Origin: Halomonas daqiaonensis
GTDB lineage: Bacteria; Pseudomonadota; Gammaproteobacteria; Pseudomonadales; Halomonadaceae
Reading direction: 5' to 3'
Length of the DNA: 64,000 bases
Assembly (NCBI RefSeq): GCF_900109725.1
Contig: NZ_FOBC01000006.1
Span: 62,001 to 126,000 of the forward strand
Part shown: one piece after another, positions 43,559 through 52,613 of the stretch
Layout: each line of letters starts with the position of its first letter
Position numbering within the stretch: the first letter of the stretch is position 1
Position numbers and translations under genes: made by a program
Notes under the pieces: generated by a model
Seen by the model: the letters and a program-made list of their open reading frames with translations, nothing else
Database searches by the model: none
What the model was told of the DNA's origin: nothing

Positions 43559-44015
43559 TCCTGCCCGCCGAGTCCCCGGGATTCCGCCGCGGCCACCCCA
43601 AGGTCGCGGCAGGACTATCGCAGATAACAGTATTGGCGCCCCTCGCTAAAGCCAACTGCAATAGCCCTAACGGTCGCGGCAGTCCGGGTGCAGCATGGCC
43701 TCCGCTCTGCTAGAATCCTTCGCTCTTGTCGCGCCCATTCCTTGGACTTTCGTCTGATGGCACGCCTTTGATGCAGAGCAAGGGATCCAGCAGAACATGA
43801 TGACTTCCCTGGCAGGACTGGCCACGCCGCCCTAGCGTACCCCCTCCTATCTTCAGGCGATGCCACCGTCTTCGGTGCGCTATCGCTCGACATCACGATG
43901 ATGTCTCTGGCGCCCCTGTGCGTCACCTGGCGGTTTCCGCTTTCTCCCGAATCTGCCATCGGCGACAACGCTTACCCGGGCCCATCCATCACCCCCTCCC
44001 TGACTGGACCGCATC
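43559..44015. other. 457-bp gap with one hairpin, no gene seen
   Basis: GCCGCGGCC (43586-43594) pairs with GGTCGCGGC (43602-43610) with one mismatch, a likely end of the slipin transcript. The rest is of ordinary base composition. Any open frames here are shadows with poor codon use. The SulP promoter presumably lies in the second half, but no clear -35/-10 pair stands out. Confidence 0.5.
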
Positions 44016-45506
44016 ATGTACGAAAAAATGAAACTGAGTTGGTTTTCCAACCTCAAGGGCGACACCCTCGCGGGCATCGTCGTCGCCCTGGCGCTGATTC
44101 CCGAGGCAATCGCCTTTTCCATCATCGCCGGCGTCGACCCCAAGGTGGGCCTCTATGCCTCCTTCGCGATCTGCGTGATCATCGCCTTCACCGGCGGACG
44201 CTCGGGAATGATCTCTGCGGCTACCGGCGCCATGGCGCTGCTGATGATCACCCTGGTCAAGGAGCACGGCCTGGAGTACCTGCTGGCAGCCACTCTGCTA
44301 ACCGGCGTGCTGCAGATCATCGCCGGTTATCTGAAGCTCGCCGACCTGATGCGCTTCGTCTCGCGTTCTGTGGTCACCGGCTTCGTCAACGCCCTGGCAA
44401 TCCTGATATTCATGGCCCAGCTACCGGAATTGACCGGCGTGACCTGGCACGTCTATGCCATGACGCTGGCCGGCCTGGCGATCATCTACGGCTTCCCTCT
44501 GTTGCCGGTGATCGGCAAGGCCATTCCTTCGCCGCTGGTGTGTATCGTGGTGCTCACCGCCGTCTACCTGCTGACGGGAATGGATATCCGCAGCGTCGGC
44601 GACATGGGTGAGCTGCCGGATAGCCTGCCGATCTTCCTGTGGCCCGAGGTTCCGCTCAACCTCGAGACGCTGATGATCATCCTGCCCTACTCGCTGATGC
44701 TGACCGTGGTGGGCCTGCTGGAGTCGATGATGACCGCCACCATCATCGATGACCTCACCGATACCCGCAGCGACAAGAACCGCGAGTGTAAGGGCCAGGG
44801 CATCGCCAATATCGGTTCCGGCCTGCTCGGCGGGATGGCGGGCTGTGCGATGATTGGCCAGTCGGTGATCAACATCAAGTCCGGCGGTCGCCGTCGCATG
44901 TCGACCCTGATCGCCGGTGTCGCGTTGCTGCTGATGGTGGTGTTCCTGGCCGACTGGGTCTCGCAGATTCCCATGGCGGCCCTGGTGGCGGTGATGATCA
45001 TGGTGGCCATCGGGACGTTCAGCTGGAGCTCCATCAAGGACCTCAAGAAGCACCCGATGAGCACCAATATGGTAATGGTGGCCACCGTGGTGGTGACGGT
45101 GAGCACTCACAACCTGGCCATCGGCGTCTTCGTCGGTGTGCTGCTTGCCGCCATGAACTTCGCCAACAAGGTGGGCAACATCCTCTACGTCGGCAGCGAA
45201 GAAACCGACGATGGCAATGCGCGCATCTACAAGGTGGTGGGGCAGGTGTTCTTCGCTTCCTCTGAGCGCTTCGGCGAGGCCTTCGACTTCAAGGAGACGC
45301 TGGAAAAGGTCACCATCGACCTGTCGCGCGCCCACTTCTGGGACATCACCGCCGTCCAGACCCTGGACCGCATCGTGATCAAGTTCCGCCGCGAAGGCAC
45401 CGAGGTGGAGATGATCGGCCTCAACGAGGCCAGTGCCACCATCGTCGATCGCTTCGCCGTGCATGACGACCCCGAGGCCGTCGAGAAACTGATGGGAGGT
45501 CACTGA
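44016..45506 (+). CDS. SulP-family anion transporter with STAS domain
   Basis: The 496-residue protein has a SulP membrane domain with 12 or so hydrophobic segments ([20 protein letters not shown] at 15-34, [40 protein letters not shown] near residue 280) and a C-terminal STAS domain (residues 405-490; [20 protein letters not shown]). The family carries sulfate, bicarbonate or other anions. The gene is followed by a broken copy and then an intact copy of a universal stress protein gene, a common pairing in marine gammaproteobacteria. The ribosome site is weak. Confidence 0.9.
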   Translation: MYEKMKLSWFSNLKGDTLAGIVVALALIPEAIAFSIIAGVDPKVGLYASFAICVIIAFTGGRSGMISAATGAMALLMITLVKEHGLEYLLAATLLTGVLQIIAGYLKLADLMRFVSRSVVTGFVNALAILIFMAQLPELTGVTWHVYAMTLAGLAIIYGFPLLPVIGKAIPSPLVCIVVLTAVYLLTGMDIRSVGDMGELPDSLPIFLWPEVPLNLETLMIILPYSLMLTVVGLLESMMTATIIDDLTDTRSDKNRECKGQGIANIGSGLLGGMAGCAMIGQSVINIKSGGRRRMSTLIAGVALLLMVVFLADWVSQIPMAALVAVMIMVAIGTFSWSSIKDLKKHPMSTNMVMVATVVVTVSTHNLAIGVFVGVLLAAMNFANKVGNILYVGSEETDDGNARIYKVVGQVFFASSERFGEAFDFKETLEKVTIDLSRAHFWDITAVQTLDRIVIKFRREGTEVEMIGLNEASATIVDRFAVHDDPEAVEKLMGGH

Positions 45507-45507
45507 C

Positions 45508-45645
45508 ATGGAAGAACAGGTAATGGCCGCCAACCCCCAGACCGCCGAGGCGGATCTCGCTGGAAGCCACCTGACCGGCGACATCGTCTCCAAACCGCAT
45601 GGGGGGTTGATCCATGTCCTAGGCAAGCTGCCTTCGATCGGGTAG
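45508..45645 (+). pseudogene. Deleted partial duplicate of the universal stress protein gene
   Basis: A 45-codon frame starts MEEQVMAANPQTAEADLAGS. Its first bases match the start of the usp gene at 45692 (20 identical bases around GAACAGGTAATGGCC) and its next 26 bases match usp bases near 45824-45849, with the roughly 34 codons between them missing. After that the sequence diverges. It looks like a remnant of a tandem duplication with an internal deletion. It lies two bases after the sulP stop, so it is probably still transcribed, but a function as a short peptide is unlikely. Confidence 0.7.
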
Positions 45646-45691
45646 AAACGAGGCCACTGACAACGATATACGCCAGCCAGGAAACGGATAG

Positions 45692-46546
45692 ATGACAGAA
45701 CAGGTAATGGCCGCCATTGACGGCTCGACGTACTCGGAAGGGGTCAGCGGCTACGCCGCCTGGGCCAGCCTGGCGCTTGATGCCCCGCTGATCTTCCTGC
45801 ATGTGAACGACAACCACCCCCAGACCGCCGAGGCGGATCTCACCGGCAATATCGGGCTCGGCGCCCGGGAGCACCTGCTCGAGGAGCTCTCCCAGCTGGA
45901 TGAGCAGCGCGCCAAGGTGGCCCAGGAACAGGGCCGGTTGATGCTCACTGCGGCCAAGGAGCGTGCCGTCGAGGATGGCGTGGCCGAACCTGCCACTCGG
46001 CAGCGCAACGGCACCCTGGTGGAGACCCTGGAGGAGCTGCAGGACGAAATCCGCCTGCTGGTGATGGGCAAGCGCGGCGAGATGGCCCACCAGGACGGTG
46101 ACCATCTGGGCACCAATCTGGAGCGGGTGGTGCGCACCCTGCACCGGCCGATCCTGATGGTGCCCGAGGCTTACAAGACGCCGGAGAAGGTGATGCTCGC
46201 CTTCGACGGCGGCAAGACCACCCGCAAGGGGGTGGAGATGCTGGCCAGGAGCCCGCTGTTCGACGGTATTCCGGTGCATGTGGTCATCGTTGGCGCCGAG
46301 ACAGGAGACAACCGCTCCCAGCTCGACTGGGCGCTCAAGACCCTGCGTGATGCCGGCCACGAGGCCGAGGGCGCCATCCGCGCCGGCGAAGTGGAGCCGA
46401 CGCTCCATGCTTACCAGGAGGAGCAGGGAATCGACCTGCTGGTGATGGGGGCCTACGGCCACTCGCGCATCCGCCACCTGCTGGTGGGCAGCACCACCAC
46501 CGAGATGCTGCGCAAGGCCACCAACCCGGTGCTGCTGTTGCGCTGA
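45692..46546 (+). CDS. Tandem-domain universal stress protein
   Basis: The 284-residue cytoplasmic protein has two UspA domains (residues 1-155 and 160-284). The second ends with the nucleotide-binding pattern LVMGAYGHSRIRHLLVGSTT then TEMLRKATNPVLLLR. The first has LVMGKRGEMAHQ and NLERVVRTLHRPILMVPEA. AGGA nine bases upstream supports the ATG. It sits behind sulP, as seen for UspA-like partners of membrane transporters (for example TeaD). A damaged fragment of the same gene precedes it. Confidence 0.9.
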   Translation: MTEQVMAAIDGSTYSEGVSGYAAWASLALDAPLIFLHVNDNHPQTAEADLTGNIGLGAREHLLEELSQLDEQRAKVAQEQGRLMLTAAKERAVEDGVAEPATRQRNGTLVETLEELQDEIRLLVMGKRGEMAHQDGDHLGTNLERVVRTLHRPILMVPEAYKTPEKVMLAFDGGKTTRKGVEMLARSPLFDGIPVHVVIVGAETGDNRSQLDWALKTLRDAGHEAEGAIRAGEVEPTLHAYQEEQGIDLLVMGAYGHSRIRHLLVGSTTTEMLRKATNPVLLLR

Positions 46547-46570
46547 TCGCCCTCGATTGCTCACGCCGAT

Positions 46571-46607
46571 GCCCCGGGATCCTGAACCGATGCAGGGAGC
46601 CCGGGGC
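46571..46607. terminator. Bidirectional hairpin between usp and MFS genes
   Basis: GCCCCGGG pairs with CCCGGGGC, and inner TCCTG/CAGGGA bases extend the stem, between two convergent genes. No strong U-tract is present. Confidence 0.6.
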
Positions 46608-46618
46608 GCCGCCGACTG

Positions 46619-47809
46619 TTACCCCTGTGCCTTGAGATCCCTGAGCACTCCCTGGGCCAGCCACCAGCCGGCGACCAGAAATGCCAGCATGCCGGCAAGG
46701 ATGGTGCTGAACGAGGCGCCAAGGTCCAGGGTTATGCCCAGCACCGCCGGGGCGAGGCCGGTGGAGAAGACCATCGACGCGCTCAGGGTGGCACGCACCG
46801 TGCCCAGGTGTTTTGCCCCCCAGCTGCGCACCAGCAGGCTGGTGGCGATGGGTTCCTGAGCCCCCATGGTGAGTCCGCCGCCGACCATCATCGCCCAGAC
46901 GCCGAGATCACCGCCGGCGAAGGTGGCCAGCAGCAAGCCCAACGCATAGGGCAGCAGGTAGAGCCGCGCCAAGCGGACCGGGCCGAGTCTGTCGACCCAG
47001 CGTCCGCCCATCAGCGCACCGGGCAGCTTGGCGAGCCCCATGCCGGTCAGGGCCAGGGCATAGACGCCCAGCGAACTGCCAAGGTCCTCGGTCATGCGCG
47101 CCTGGTAGATGAAGAGCCCGGTCATGGTCACCGGCAGGATCATCAGCAACGGCAGCAGCTTCCAGAAGCGCGCCTCGCGGAAGGGGCGCGGGCCGTCGCG
47201 ACGCTGGCCCCTTGCAGGGCGCTTGCCTGGCGCCTTCGGCTAGGGACCGAGAAGCAGCAGCGGGAACCAGAACAAGGCCAGGAAGGTCACGAACAGCCAC
47301 CACAGCTCCCGCCAGCCAAACCACATGAGCAGAGCCGCCATCAAAGGCGGCAGCGCCGTTTCACCCAGCATGATGCCCATGCCGACCAGGCCCAGGGCGC
47401 GGCCACGCAGGTTGACGAACTCGCGGCCGGCGAGGGTGTTGCCCAGGTGGCTCATCATGCCCTGGCCGCCGAAGCGCACCAGACCCAGGCCGAGAAGTCC
47501 CAGACCCCACCAGGGCGCGGCGGTCAACAGCAGGATGCCGGCGAGCAGCGTGGCGAGCACCAACAGTGCGAAGCGCCGCGGCGCCACCCAGTCGATGCTG
47601 GGGCCCAGGTATAGCACGGCGAATCCCGACACCAGGGTCACCGCAGCGTAGGCGGTACCGAACTGCCCGGCGGAAAACCCCAGGTGCGTGCTGATGGGCG
47701 CCTGGAAGAGGCCGATGAAGAAACTCTGGCCCAGGCTCGAGGAGAACATTGCCAGGAAGGCGATGCCCAGCAGCCCGCGATGATCCCGCAGCAGGGTGCG
47801 GTAACCCAT
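46619..47809 (-). pseudogene. MFS transporter interrupted by an in-frame amber codon
   Basis: The frame from the ATG at 47809 (GGAGGT six bases upstream) encodes the first six helices of a major facilitator, beginning MGYRTLLRDHRGLLGIAFLA. It stops at TAG (complement of 47240-47242) after FWFPLLLLGP, in the central cytoplasmic loop. The same frame, without any shift, then continues through FREARFWKLLPLLMILPV into six further helices ending VLRDLKAQG at 46619. Total length would be about 396 residues, as expected for the family. This is either a recent nonsense mutation, a sequencing error, or a natural split in two halves (a TTG at 47149 could start the second). Substrate unknown. Confidence 0.8.
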
Positions 47810-47964
47810 GGTGACCTCCGGATTGTGGTGACGGGAGTGCGGCAGCAGGGCCGCAGTGGCAAGATGGAGCCCCATAGGCAGAGCCAAAAGCACCACAGGA
47901 TATCAGCTGAATGCCAACGGAGGCGTACCGGGCCGATTCGATGTACCCGTAAGTGGAGGCGGTG

Positions 47965-48306
47965 ATGAATCATCCAGAGCTGAACATGGACGCCGTGGTG
48001 AGGCGGTTGCATGCGCTGCGCGCCGACCTGCTCGAGCAGAGCGATGCCAGCCGTGAATCCCGCGATACCGTGATGCTCGACCAGACCTCGGTGGGGCGCC
48101 TGTCGCGCATGGATGCCATGCAGGGACAGGCCATGGCCAAGGCCGAGGAGCAGCGGCGCCAGCTGGCGCTTCGCCGGATTACGGGCGCACTCTCGCGCAT
48201 CGACAAGGGCGAGTATGGCGAGTGCATCGAGTGTGGTGAAAGGATCGGCGCCAGGCGCCTGGAAGGGGATCCGCTGGTGCTGAAATGCATCGACTGCGCC
48301 GATTGA
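47965..48306 (+). CDS. TraR/DksA-type C4 zinc-finger protein
   Basis: The 113-residue protein has a coiled-coil-like N-terminus and a C-terminal four-cysteine zinc finger (ECIECGERIGARRLEGDP then CIDCAD). Such DksA-like proteins bind the RNA polymerase secondary channel or act as regulators. The coiled-coil tip lacks an obvious DksA-type DxxDxA signature. ATG at 47965 follows GGAGG. It stands alone between two minus-strand genes. Confidence 0.88.
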   Translation: MNHPELNMDAVVRRLHALRADLLEQSDASRESRDTVMLDQTSVGRLSRMDAMQGQAMAKAEEQRRQLALRRITGALSRIDKGEYGECIECGERIGARRLEGDPLVLKCIDCAD

Positions 48307-48334
48307 TGCTCAGCGCCGGGAGCGGCAATGGTCC

Positions 48335-49858
48335 CTAGCGCTGGCAGGGATCATCGATGATGGCGGTTTCTCGCGGGCGCAGCCGCCGCGAAAGGGCATC
48401 TACGGCAATGTTGAGAGCCGCGGTAATCAGCAACAGGAAAAAGGCCACATCGAACAACAGGTACTCGAAGTTCGCGTCGATGTAGTAGCCCAGGGTGGCT
48501 ACCCCCAGCATTCCCAGGATGGCCGTCTCGCGCAGGATCACCTCGGCACGGTAGTAGAGCAGTGCCAGCATGCCCGGATAGAGCCGCGGCAGCAGTTCGT
48601 AGGCCAGCCGGCCCGAGGCGTTCACCCCCGGCATGCCCGGGGTGATGGCATCGGCATGGCGCGCTACCAGGAAGGCGATCAATGCCCCGTTGTGCAGTGC
48701 CAACGCCAGCCAGGCGGGCAACAGCGAAGGCCCCAGCAGCAGCAAGAAGAAGAAGGCCAGCATAAGCTCGGGCGTCGAGCGCAGGAAGATCAACAGGCCG
48801 CGCCCGGCCAGCCGAGTCGCCGGGTTGCCGAAGTGTCGGCAGGCCAGCGGCCAGAGTGCCAGGGCGACCAGCAGGGCCCCCACGCTGCCCAGCAGGCCGA
48901 GCAGCAGGGTGTTGCCGATGGCAGGACCCAGCTCCGGGATGCGTGCAAGCCAGTCGATGAGGCCTCGCCAGTCGCCGTCGAGCAGCGCCGAAGGCCAGAT
49001 ATCCTGGCTGGCGAAGCGCCACAGCAGGCTGCCATCCACCGTCGGCCAGGGGCCCAGCAGCAAGGCACCGCCCAGCAATAGCAGCGGTATCAGCCGCCGG
49101 TGGCCCCACCAGGGCAGGCTGGCGATCAGCAGGTAGAACAGCCACAGCAGCGCACCGGCCTCGTGATAGCGCCCCTCGCGGAAGGCGGTCTCGAGCTGGA
49201 AACCCAGGGTCGGCAGGCCGACGAAGCCCAGCAGCACGCTGGCGCGCAGCCCGCACTCGAAGCGATAGCGGGTATAGGCGGCGAGCCTGGCCCAGGCCAG
49301 CGGCAGCTCGGCATAGACGAAGCGTGATAACCGGCCGACCCCCAGAGGCAGGGCGTCGCGCGGGGCGCCCGGTAGCTGCTCGAGGATCTCGGCATAGACC
49401 TTGGCGAAGATGCCGGCATAGGGGATCGCCAGGGCCATCAGCGCCGTGGCGGCCGAGAGACCGAACACCTGCAGGAAGAGCAGCGCCCAAAACAGCTCGT
49501 GGATCGCCCGCACGAAGGCGCAGCCGGCGCGGACCAGCCGCGAGCGGGCGAACAGCAGGGCCAGCGGGAAGCCCAGCAGCATCCCGCCCAGCGTTCCCCA
49601 CAGGGCCACGGCCACGGTCAGGCCGAGGGCCTCCAGCGGTGATTCCAGCGCTCCCCAGGCGGGCCAGGCCAGCCCCCGGGCCATGCGCGCCAGCTCCCCC
49701 CAGGGGTCGCGGGTCAGGATCGCCAGGTCGGCGAAGGGCACCAGAATCACCGCCAGTGCCACCAGGGTCAGGCTGTGGCGCGCCAGGCGCACGCCGCTGC
49801 TCTGTCCGGCCAGCCAGCCCGGCCGGGGCTCGGGCTGGCGAAGGACGGCCTGGCTCAT
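48335..49858 (-). CDS. Double-length ABC permease (phosphonate/selenate type)
   Basis: The 507-residue membrane protein contains two PhnE-like permease halves: helices at about residues 30-220 and 290-495 with matching motifs (FVRAIHELFWALLFLQVFG and LIFLRSTPELMLAFFFLLLL). Its ATG overlaps the ATPase stop (ATGA), and that gene overlaps the binding-protein gene, so the three form one tight operon. The set resembles PhnCDE-like transporters often annotated as putative selenate importers. No phn or sel genes are adjacent. Confidence 0.88.
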   Translation of the reverse strand: MSQAVLRQPEPRPGWLAGQSSGVRLARHSLTLVALAVILVPFADLAILTRDPWGELARMARGLAWPAWGALESPLEALGLTVAVALWGTLGGMLLGFPLALLFARSRLVRAGCAFVRAIHELFWALLFLQVFGLSAATALMALAIPYAGIFAKVYAEILEQLPGAPRDALPLGVGRLSRFVYAELPLAWARLAAYTRYRFECGLRASVLLGFVGLPTLGFQLETAFREGRYHEAGALLWLFYLLIASLPWWGHRRLIPLLLLGGALLLGPWPTVDGSLLWRFASQDIWPSALLDGDWRGLIDWLARIPELGPAIGNTLLLGLLGSVGALLVALALWPLACRHFGNPATRLAGRGLLIFLRSTPELMLAFFFLLLLGPSLLPAWLALALHNGALIAFLVARHADAITPGMPGVNASGRLAYELLPRLYPGMLALLYYRAEVILRETAILGMLGVATLGYYIDANFEYLLFDVAFFLLLITAALNIAVDALSRRLRPRETAIIDDPCQR

Positions 49859-50571
49859 GGCTGGCCTCTGTCAATGGCCTCGTCGGCCGAGCTATCGGCA
49901 TCGGGATAGAGGCCGTCCAGGTCCGCCAGAGTCAGGTCGCGGGCCGGGGCGTCGATCACCAGTTGACCGTCTCGCAATCCCCACACCCGGTCGAAATGGC
50001 TGAGGGCCAGCTCCCGATAATGGAGGGCGATCACCGCGGTGGCGTGGCGCGCCTCGATCAGTGCCAGCAGGCGCAGCGCCTGGTGGGGGTCGATGCTGGC
50101 CACGGGTTCGTCGCCGAGGAACAGCTCTTGCTGCTGGTAGAGGGCCCGGGCGATGGCGACCCGCTGGCGCTGGCCCCCGGAGAGCTGGCCGACCGGCCGG
50201 CGCATCAGCCCGGCCAGGCCCAGGGCGTCGCAGAGCTCGGCAACCTGGCGCCAAGGCCCCGCCAACGGGCGCACCAGGTTCCACAGGTTGGCCAGCGCCG
50301 AGTGCTCGGCCAGACGCCCCATGTAGATGTTGTGATAGACCGCAAGCTGAGGCACCAGGCCATGCTGTTGGGGACACCAGGCAGCGGAGTCACCCAGCCG
50401 TCGGCGCAGGGCCTCGAGCAGGGTGGACTTGCCGGCCCCGCTGGGGCCGAGTAGCGCGACCCGCTCGCCCGGATACAGGGCAAGAGCCAGACGGGATAGT
50501 ACCACCTGGTTATCGTAGCCGAGGTCCTCGGCCTCGAAGGCGACCAGCGGCCGGCGTGGCTCGCCGCCCAT
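49855..50571 (-). CDS. ABC transporter ATP-binding protein (PhnC-like)
   Basis: The 238-residue ATPase shows Walker A LGPSGAGKST near residue 39, the signature QLSGGQRQRVAIARAL near residue 135 and Walker B ELFLGDEPVASIDP near residue 160. The Q-loop is WCPQQHGLVP. The start overlaps the preceding stop by one base (TGATG), and the stop overlaps the permease ATG. It energises the permease encoded next. The family is closest to phosphonate-type importers. Confidence 0.9.
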   Translation of the reverse strand: MGGEPRRPLVAFEAEDLGYDNQVVLSRLALALYPGERVALLGPSGAGKSTLLEALRRRLGDSAAWCPQQHGLVPQLAVYHNIYMGRLAEHSALANLWNLVRPLAGPWRQVAELCDALGLAGLMRRPVGQLSGGQRQRVAIARALYQQQELFLGDEPVASIDPHQALRLLALIEARHATAVIALHYRELALSHFDRVWGLRDGQLVIDAPARDLTLADLDGLYPDADSSADEAIDRGQP

Positions 50572-51440
50572 CAGCGCAGCAGGCCGAGCTCTTCTGCGAC
50601 ATCCTCGATGGGGGCGTAGAGGGCGTTGTCGGCGGGGATGAAGTCCTCGCGGGGAAAGCTCGCCAGCAGCTCGGGGTCGTCCATCTCGAGCAGGGCAGCG
50701 CGAACCTTTTCGGTAAAGCCTTCACCGAACTGCTCGTCCACGTCGCCGCGCAGGGTCCAGTTGTAGTCGGGATACGCTGGGGTAGTCCAGATTACCTCGA
50801 CCTTGTCGGTATCCACCCGGCCGTCTTCCACTGCGGCGTCCCAGACGGTGTAGTTCACCGCGCCCAGGTCCCAGGTGCCGGCTTCCACCAGGGCGATGGT
50901 GCGCGAATGGTCGCCGGAGTAACCGACCCGGGAGAAGAGCTCGTCGGGTGCCTCGCCAAAGCGCTGGCGCAGGAAGTGCTCGGGCATCAGTCGGCCGGAG
51001 GTGGAGGTGCGTGAGCCGAAGGTGAGGCTCATTCCCTCGATGGCATCGGGCAGTTCCTCTGCTCGCTCCAGGCCGGTGGAGCGGTGGGCGATGAAGTAGC
51101 TCTTGAATCGGGCATCCTCGCTGCCCTGGGCCAGGGCCTCCGAACCCGGCACCAGGCGACGCGCCTGAACCCCGGAGAGGCCGCCGAACCAGGCCAACTG
51201 GACCTGGTTGTTGCGAAAGGCGGTGACCGTGGCGCCATAGGACTTCACCGGCACGTACTCCACCTCCACATCGAGTCGCTCCTCCAGGTAGTCGGCGACC
51301 TTGGAGAAGCGCTCGACCAGCCGCGACTGGTCCTCGTCGGGAATGGCGGTGAAGTGGAGCGTATCGGCAACGGCACCCTGGGCGAACAGGGTCAGCGCCA
51401 TGGTGGAAGTGACGAGGGCAGAAGCGGCAAGCCAGCGCAT
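50571..51440 (-). CDS. Putative selenate/phosphonate ABC transporter substrate-binding protein
   Basis: The 289-residue periplasmic protein has a signal peptide (MRWLAASALVTSTMALTLFA) and the PhnD-type core: LHFTAIPDEDQSRLVERFSK at the mature start, AWFGGLSGVQARRLVPGSEA near residue 95 and SLTFGSRTSTSGRLMPEHFL near residue 155. This pattern matches the TIGR04553-like group named putative selenate binding proteins, from my memory of that family. GGAGA six bases before the ATG at 51440 decides the start; the ATG at 51473 lacks a ribosome site. Confidence 0.87.
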   Translation of the reverse strand: MRWLAASALVTSTMALTLFAQGAVADTLHFTAIPDEDQSRLVERFSKVADYLEERLDVEVEYVPVKSYGATVTAFRNNQVQLAWFGGLSGVQARRLVPGSEALAQGSEDARFKSYFIAHRSTGLERAEELPDAIEGMSLTFGSRTSTSGRLMPEHFLRQRFGEAPDELFSRVGYSGDHSRTIALVEAGTWDLGAVNYTVWDAAVEDGRVDTDKVEVIWTTPAYPDYNWTLRGDVDEQFGEGFTEKVRAALLEMDDPELLASFPREDFIPADNALYAPIEDVAEELGLLR

Positions 51441-51513
51441 CTCGGTCTCCGGAGCGAATGATGGGATGGTCATTGTTGTGGCTCGGCGTCGGCCTGGCAA
51501 GTCGGGTAATGCC

Positions 51514-52386
51514 TCAAGGCTGGTCGTTGTGACCCCGCGCGGGATAGCGTGTCGTCTGCAGGCTGTCCTTGATCTTCTTGAGGTGGGGCAGGAAGTCCTC
51601 GCCGCGTCGCAGGGTCACACCGGTGGCCAGGACATCGATCAGCGCCAACTGGATCATCCGCGAGGTCATGGGCATGTAGTAGTCGGTGTCCTCCGGTGTG
51701 GTGACTTCCAGGGTCTCGGTGCACTCGGTGGCCAGCGGCGAGTCTGGGGCGGTGATGCCGAGCACCACGGCGCCGTTCTCTCGCGCCAGCCGGGCGATTT
51801 CCACCAGATCCCGGGTGCGGCCGGTCCAGGAGAGCACCACCACCACATCGCCGGTGTGGCAGGCGGCGGCCACCATGCGCTGCATCAGCACGTCCACATA
51901 GGCGGTGACGGGTAGATTGAACCGGAAGAACTTGTGCTGGGCATCCTGCGCCACTGCCCCGGAGGCCCCCAGGCCGAAGAAGTGCAGCTGCCGGGCCTGG
52001 ATCAGGTAGTCGACCACGCGCTCGATGCGCTCAGGGGGCACTTCACGTCGGGCCTGGTCCAGGGCGGCGATGGTCGCGCCGAAGATCTTTTGGGTGTAGT
52101 CGGTGGCGGAGTCGCCGGGTTCCACTGCCTGGCTGACGTAGGGGGTGCCGCCGGCCAGGCTCTGGGCGAGCTTGATCTTGAAGTCCGGATAGCCCTTGGC
52201 ATCAAAGCTGCGACAGAAGCGGTTGACCGTGGGTTCGCTGACCGAGGCTAGTTGGGCCAGGGTGGCGATGCTCATGCTGGTGGCCGATGTCGGATCGGCC
52301 AGGATGACGTCGGCCACCTTGCGTTCGGATCGGTTGAGCTCGTCGAGCTGCCGGCGTATGCGATCGAGCAGATCGTGTCGGACCAT
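51514..52386 (-). CDS. hexR: RpiR/HexR-family regulator of the Entner-Doudoroff genes
   Basis: The 290-residue protein has an N-terminal HTH_6 domain ([20 protein letters not shown] and [12 protein letters not shown], residues 33-67) and a C-terminal SIS sugar-phosphate-binding domain ([20 protein letters not shown] near residue 140; [15 protein letters not shown] near residue 185). HexR represses zwf, pgl, eda and edd and is released by 2-keto-3-deoxy-6-phosphogluconate. It is divergent from zwf across a 227-bp gap containing two palindromes that probably bind it. The identification is strong from the fold and the neighbours. Confidence 0.93.
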   Translation of the reverse strand: MVRHDLLDRIRRQLDELNRSERKVADVILADPTSATSMSIATLAQLASVSEPTVNRFCRSFDAKGYPDFKIKLAQSLAGGTPYVSQAVEPGDSATDYTQKIFGATIAALDQARREVPPERIERVVDYLIQARQLHFFGLGASGAVAQDAQHKFFRFNLPVTAYVDVLMQRMVAAACHTGDVVVVLSWTGRTRDLVEIARLARENGAVVLGITAPDSPLATECTETLEVTTPEDTDYYMPMTSRMIQLALIDVLATGVTLRRGEDFLPHLKKIKDSLQTTRYPARGHNDQP

Positions 52387-52447
52387 GGGCGATGAAGTCT
52401 CCGTGACGACGGGGCGCCATCGTCGGCGCTTGGGTGAAACACGGGTG

Positions 52448-52467
52448 ATGTAGTGATTTAACTACAT
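52448..52467. promoter_or_regulatory. Palindrome between hexR and zwf, candidate HexR site
   Basis: ATGTAGTGATTTAACTACAT is a 7-6-7 perfect inverted repeat (ATGTAGT/ACTACAT), 61 bp before hexR. HexR sites in gammaproteobacteria are TGTA/TACA-type palindromes, so it probably controls hexR or zwf or both. Confidence 0.6.
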
Positions 52468-52535
52468 TATGCTGGCTATCTAGCGGCGTGCGCAAAGCGC
52501 CCTGAAAAAAGACCGACCAAGGAATGTTGATTTTA

Positions 52536-52549
52536 ATGTAAACTTACAT
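52536..52549. promoter_or_regulatory. ATGTAA/TTACAT palindrome before zwf, candidate HexR site
   Basis: ATGTAAACTTACAT lies 65 bp before the zwf start. The core TGTAAACTTAC recurs at 58614-58624 in front of edd. Two Entner-Doudoroff promoters sharing an 11-base motif is the expected signature of a common regulator. Confidence 0.6.
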
Positions 52550-52613
52550 GATTGGTTTGCAGGGCTATCTCCTCTTGCGCTATTTTTAGGTAAGTTAACC
52601 AGATGGGGCGGAC

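Noticed and set aside
43898..44611. Long plus-strand ORF overlapping sulP
   Set aside because: It is a shadow frame of the SulP gene with basic, low-complexity composition and no family motifs.
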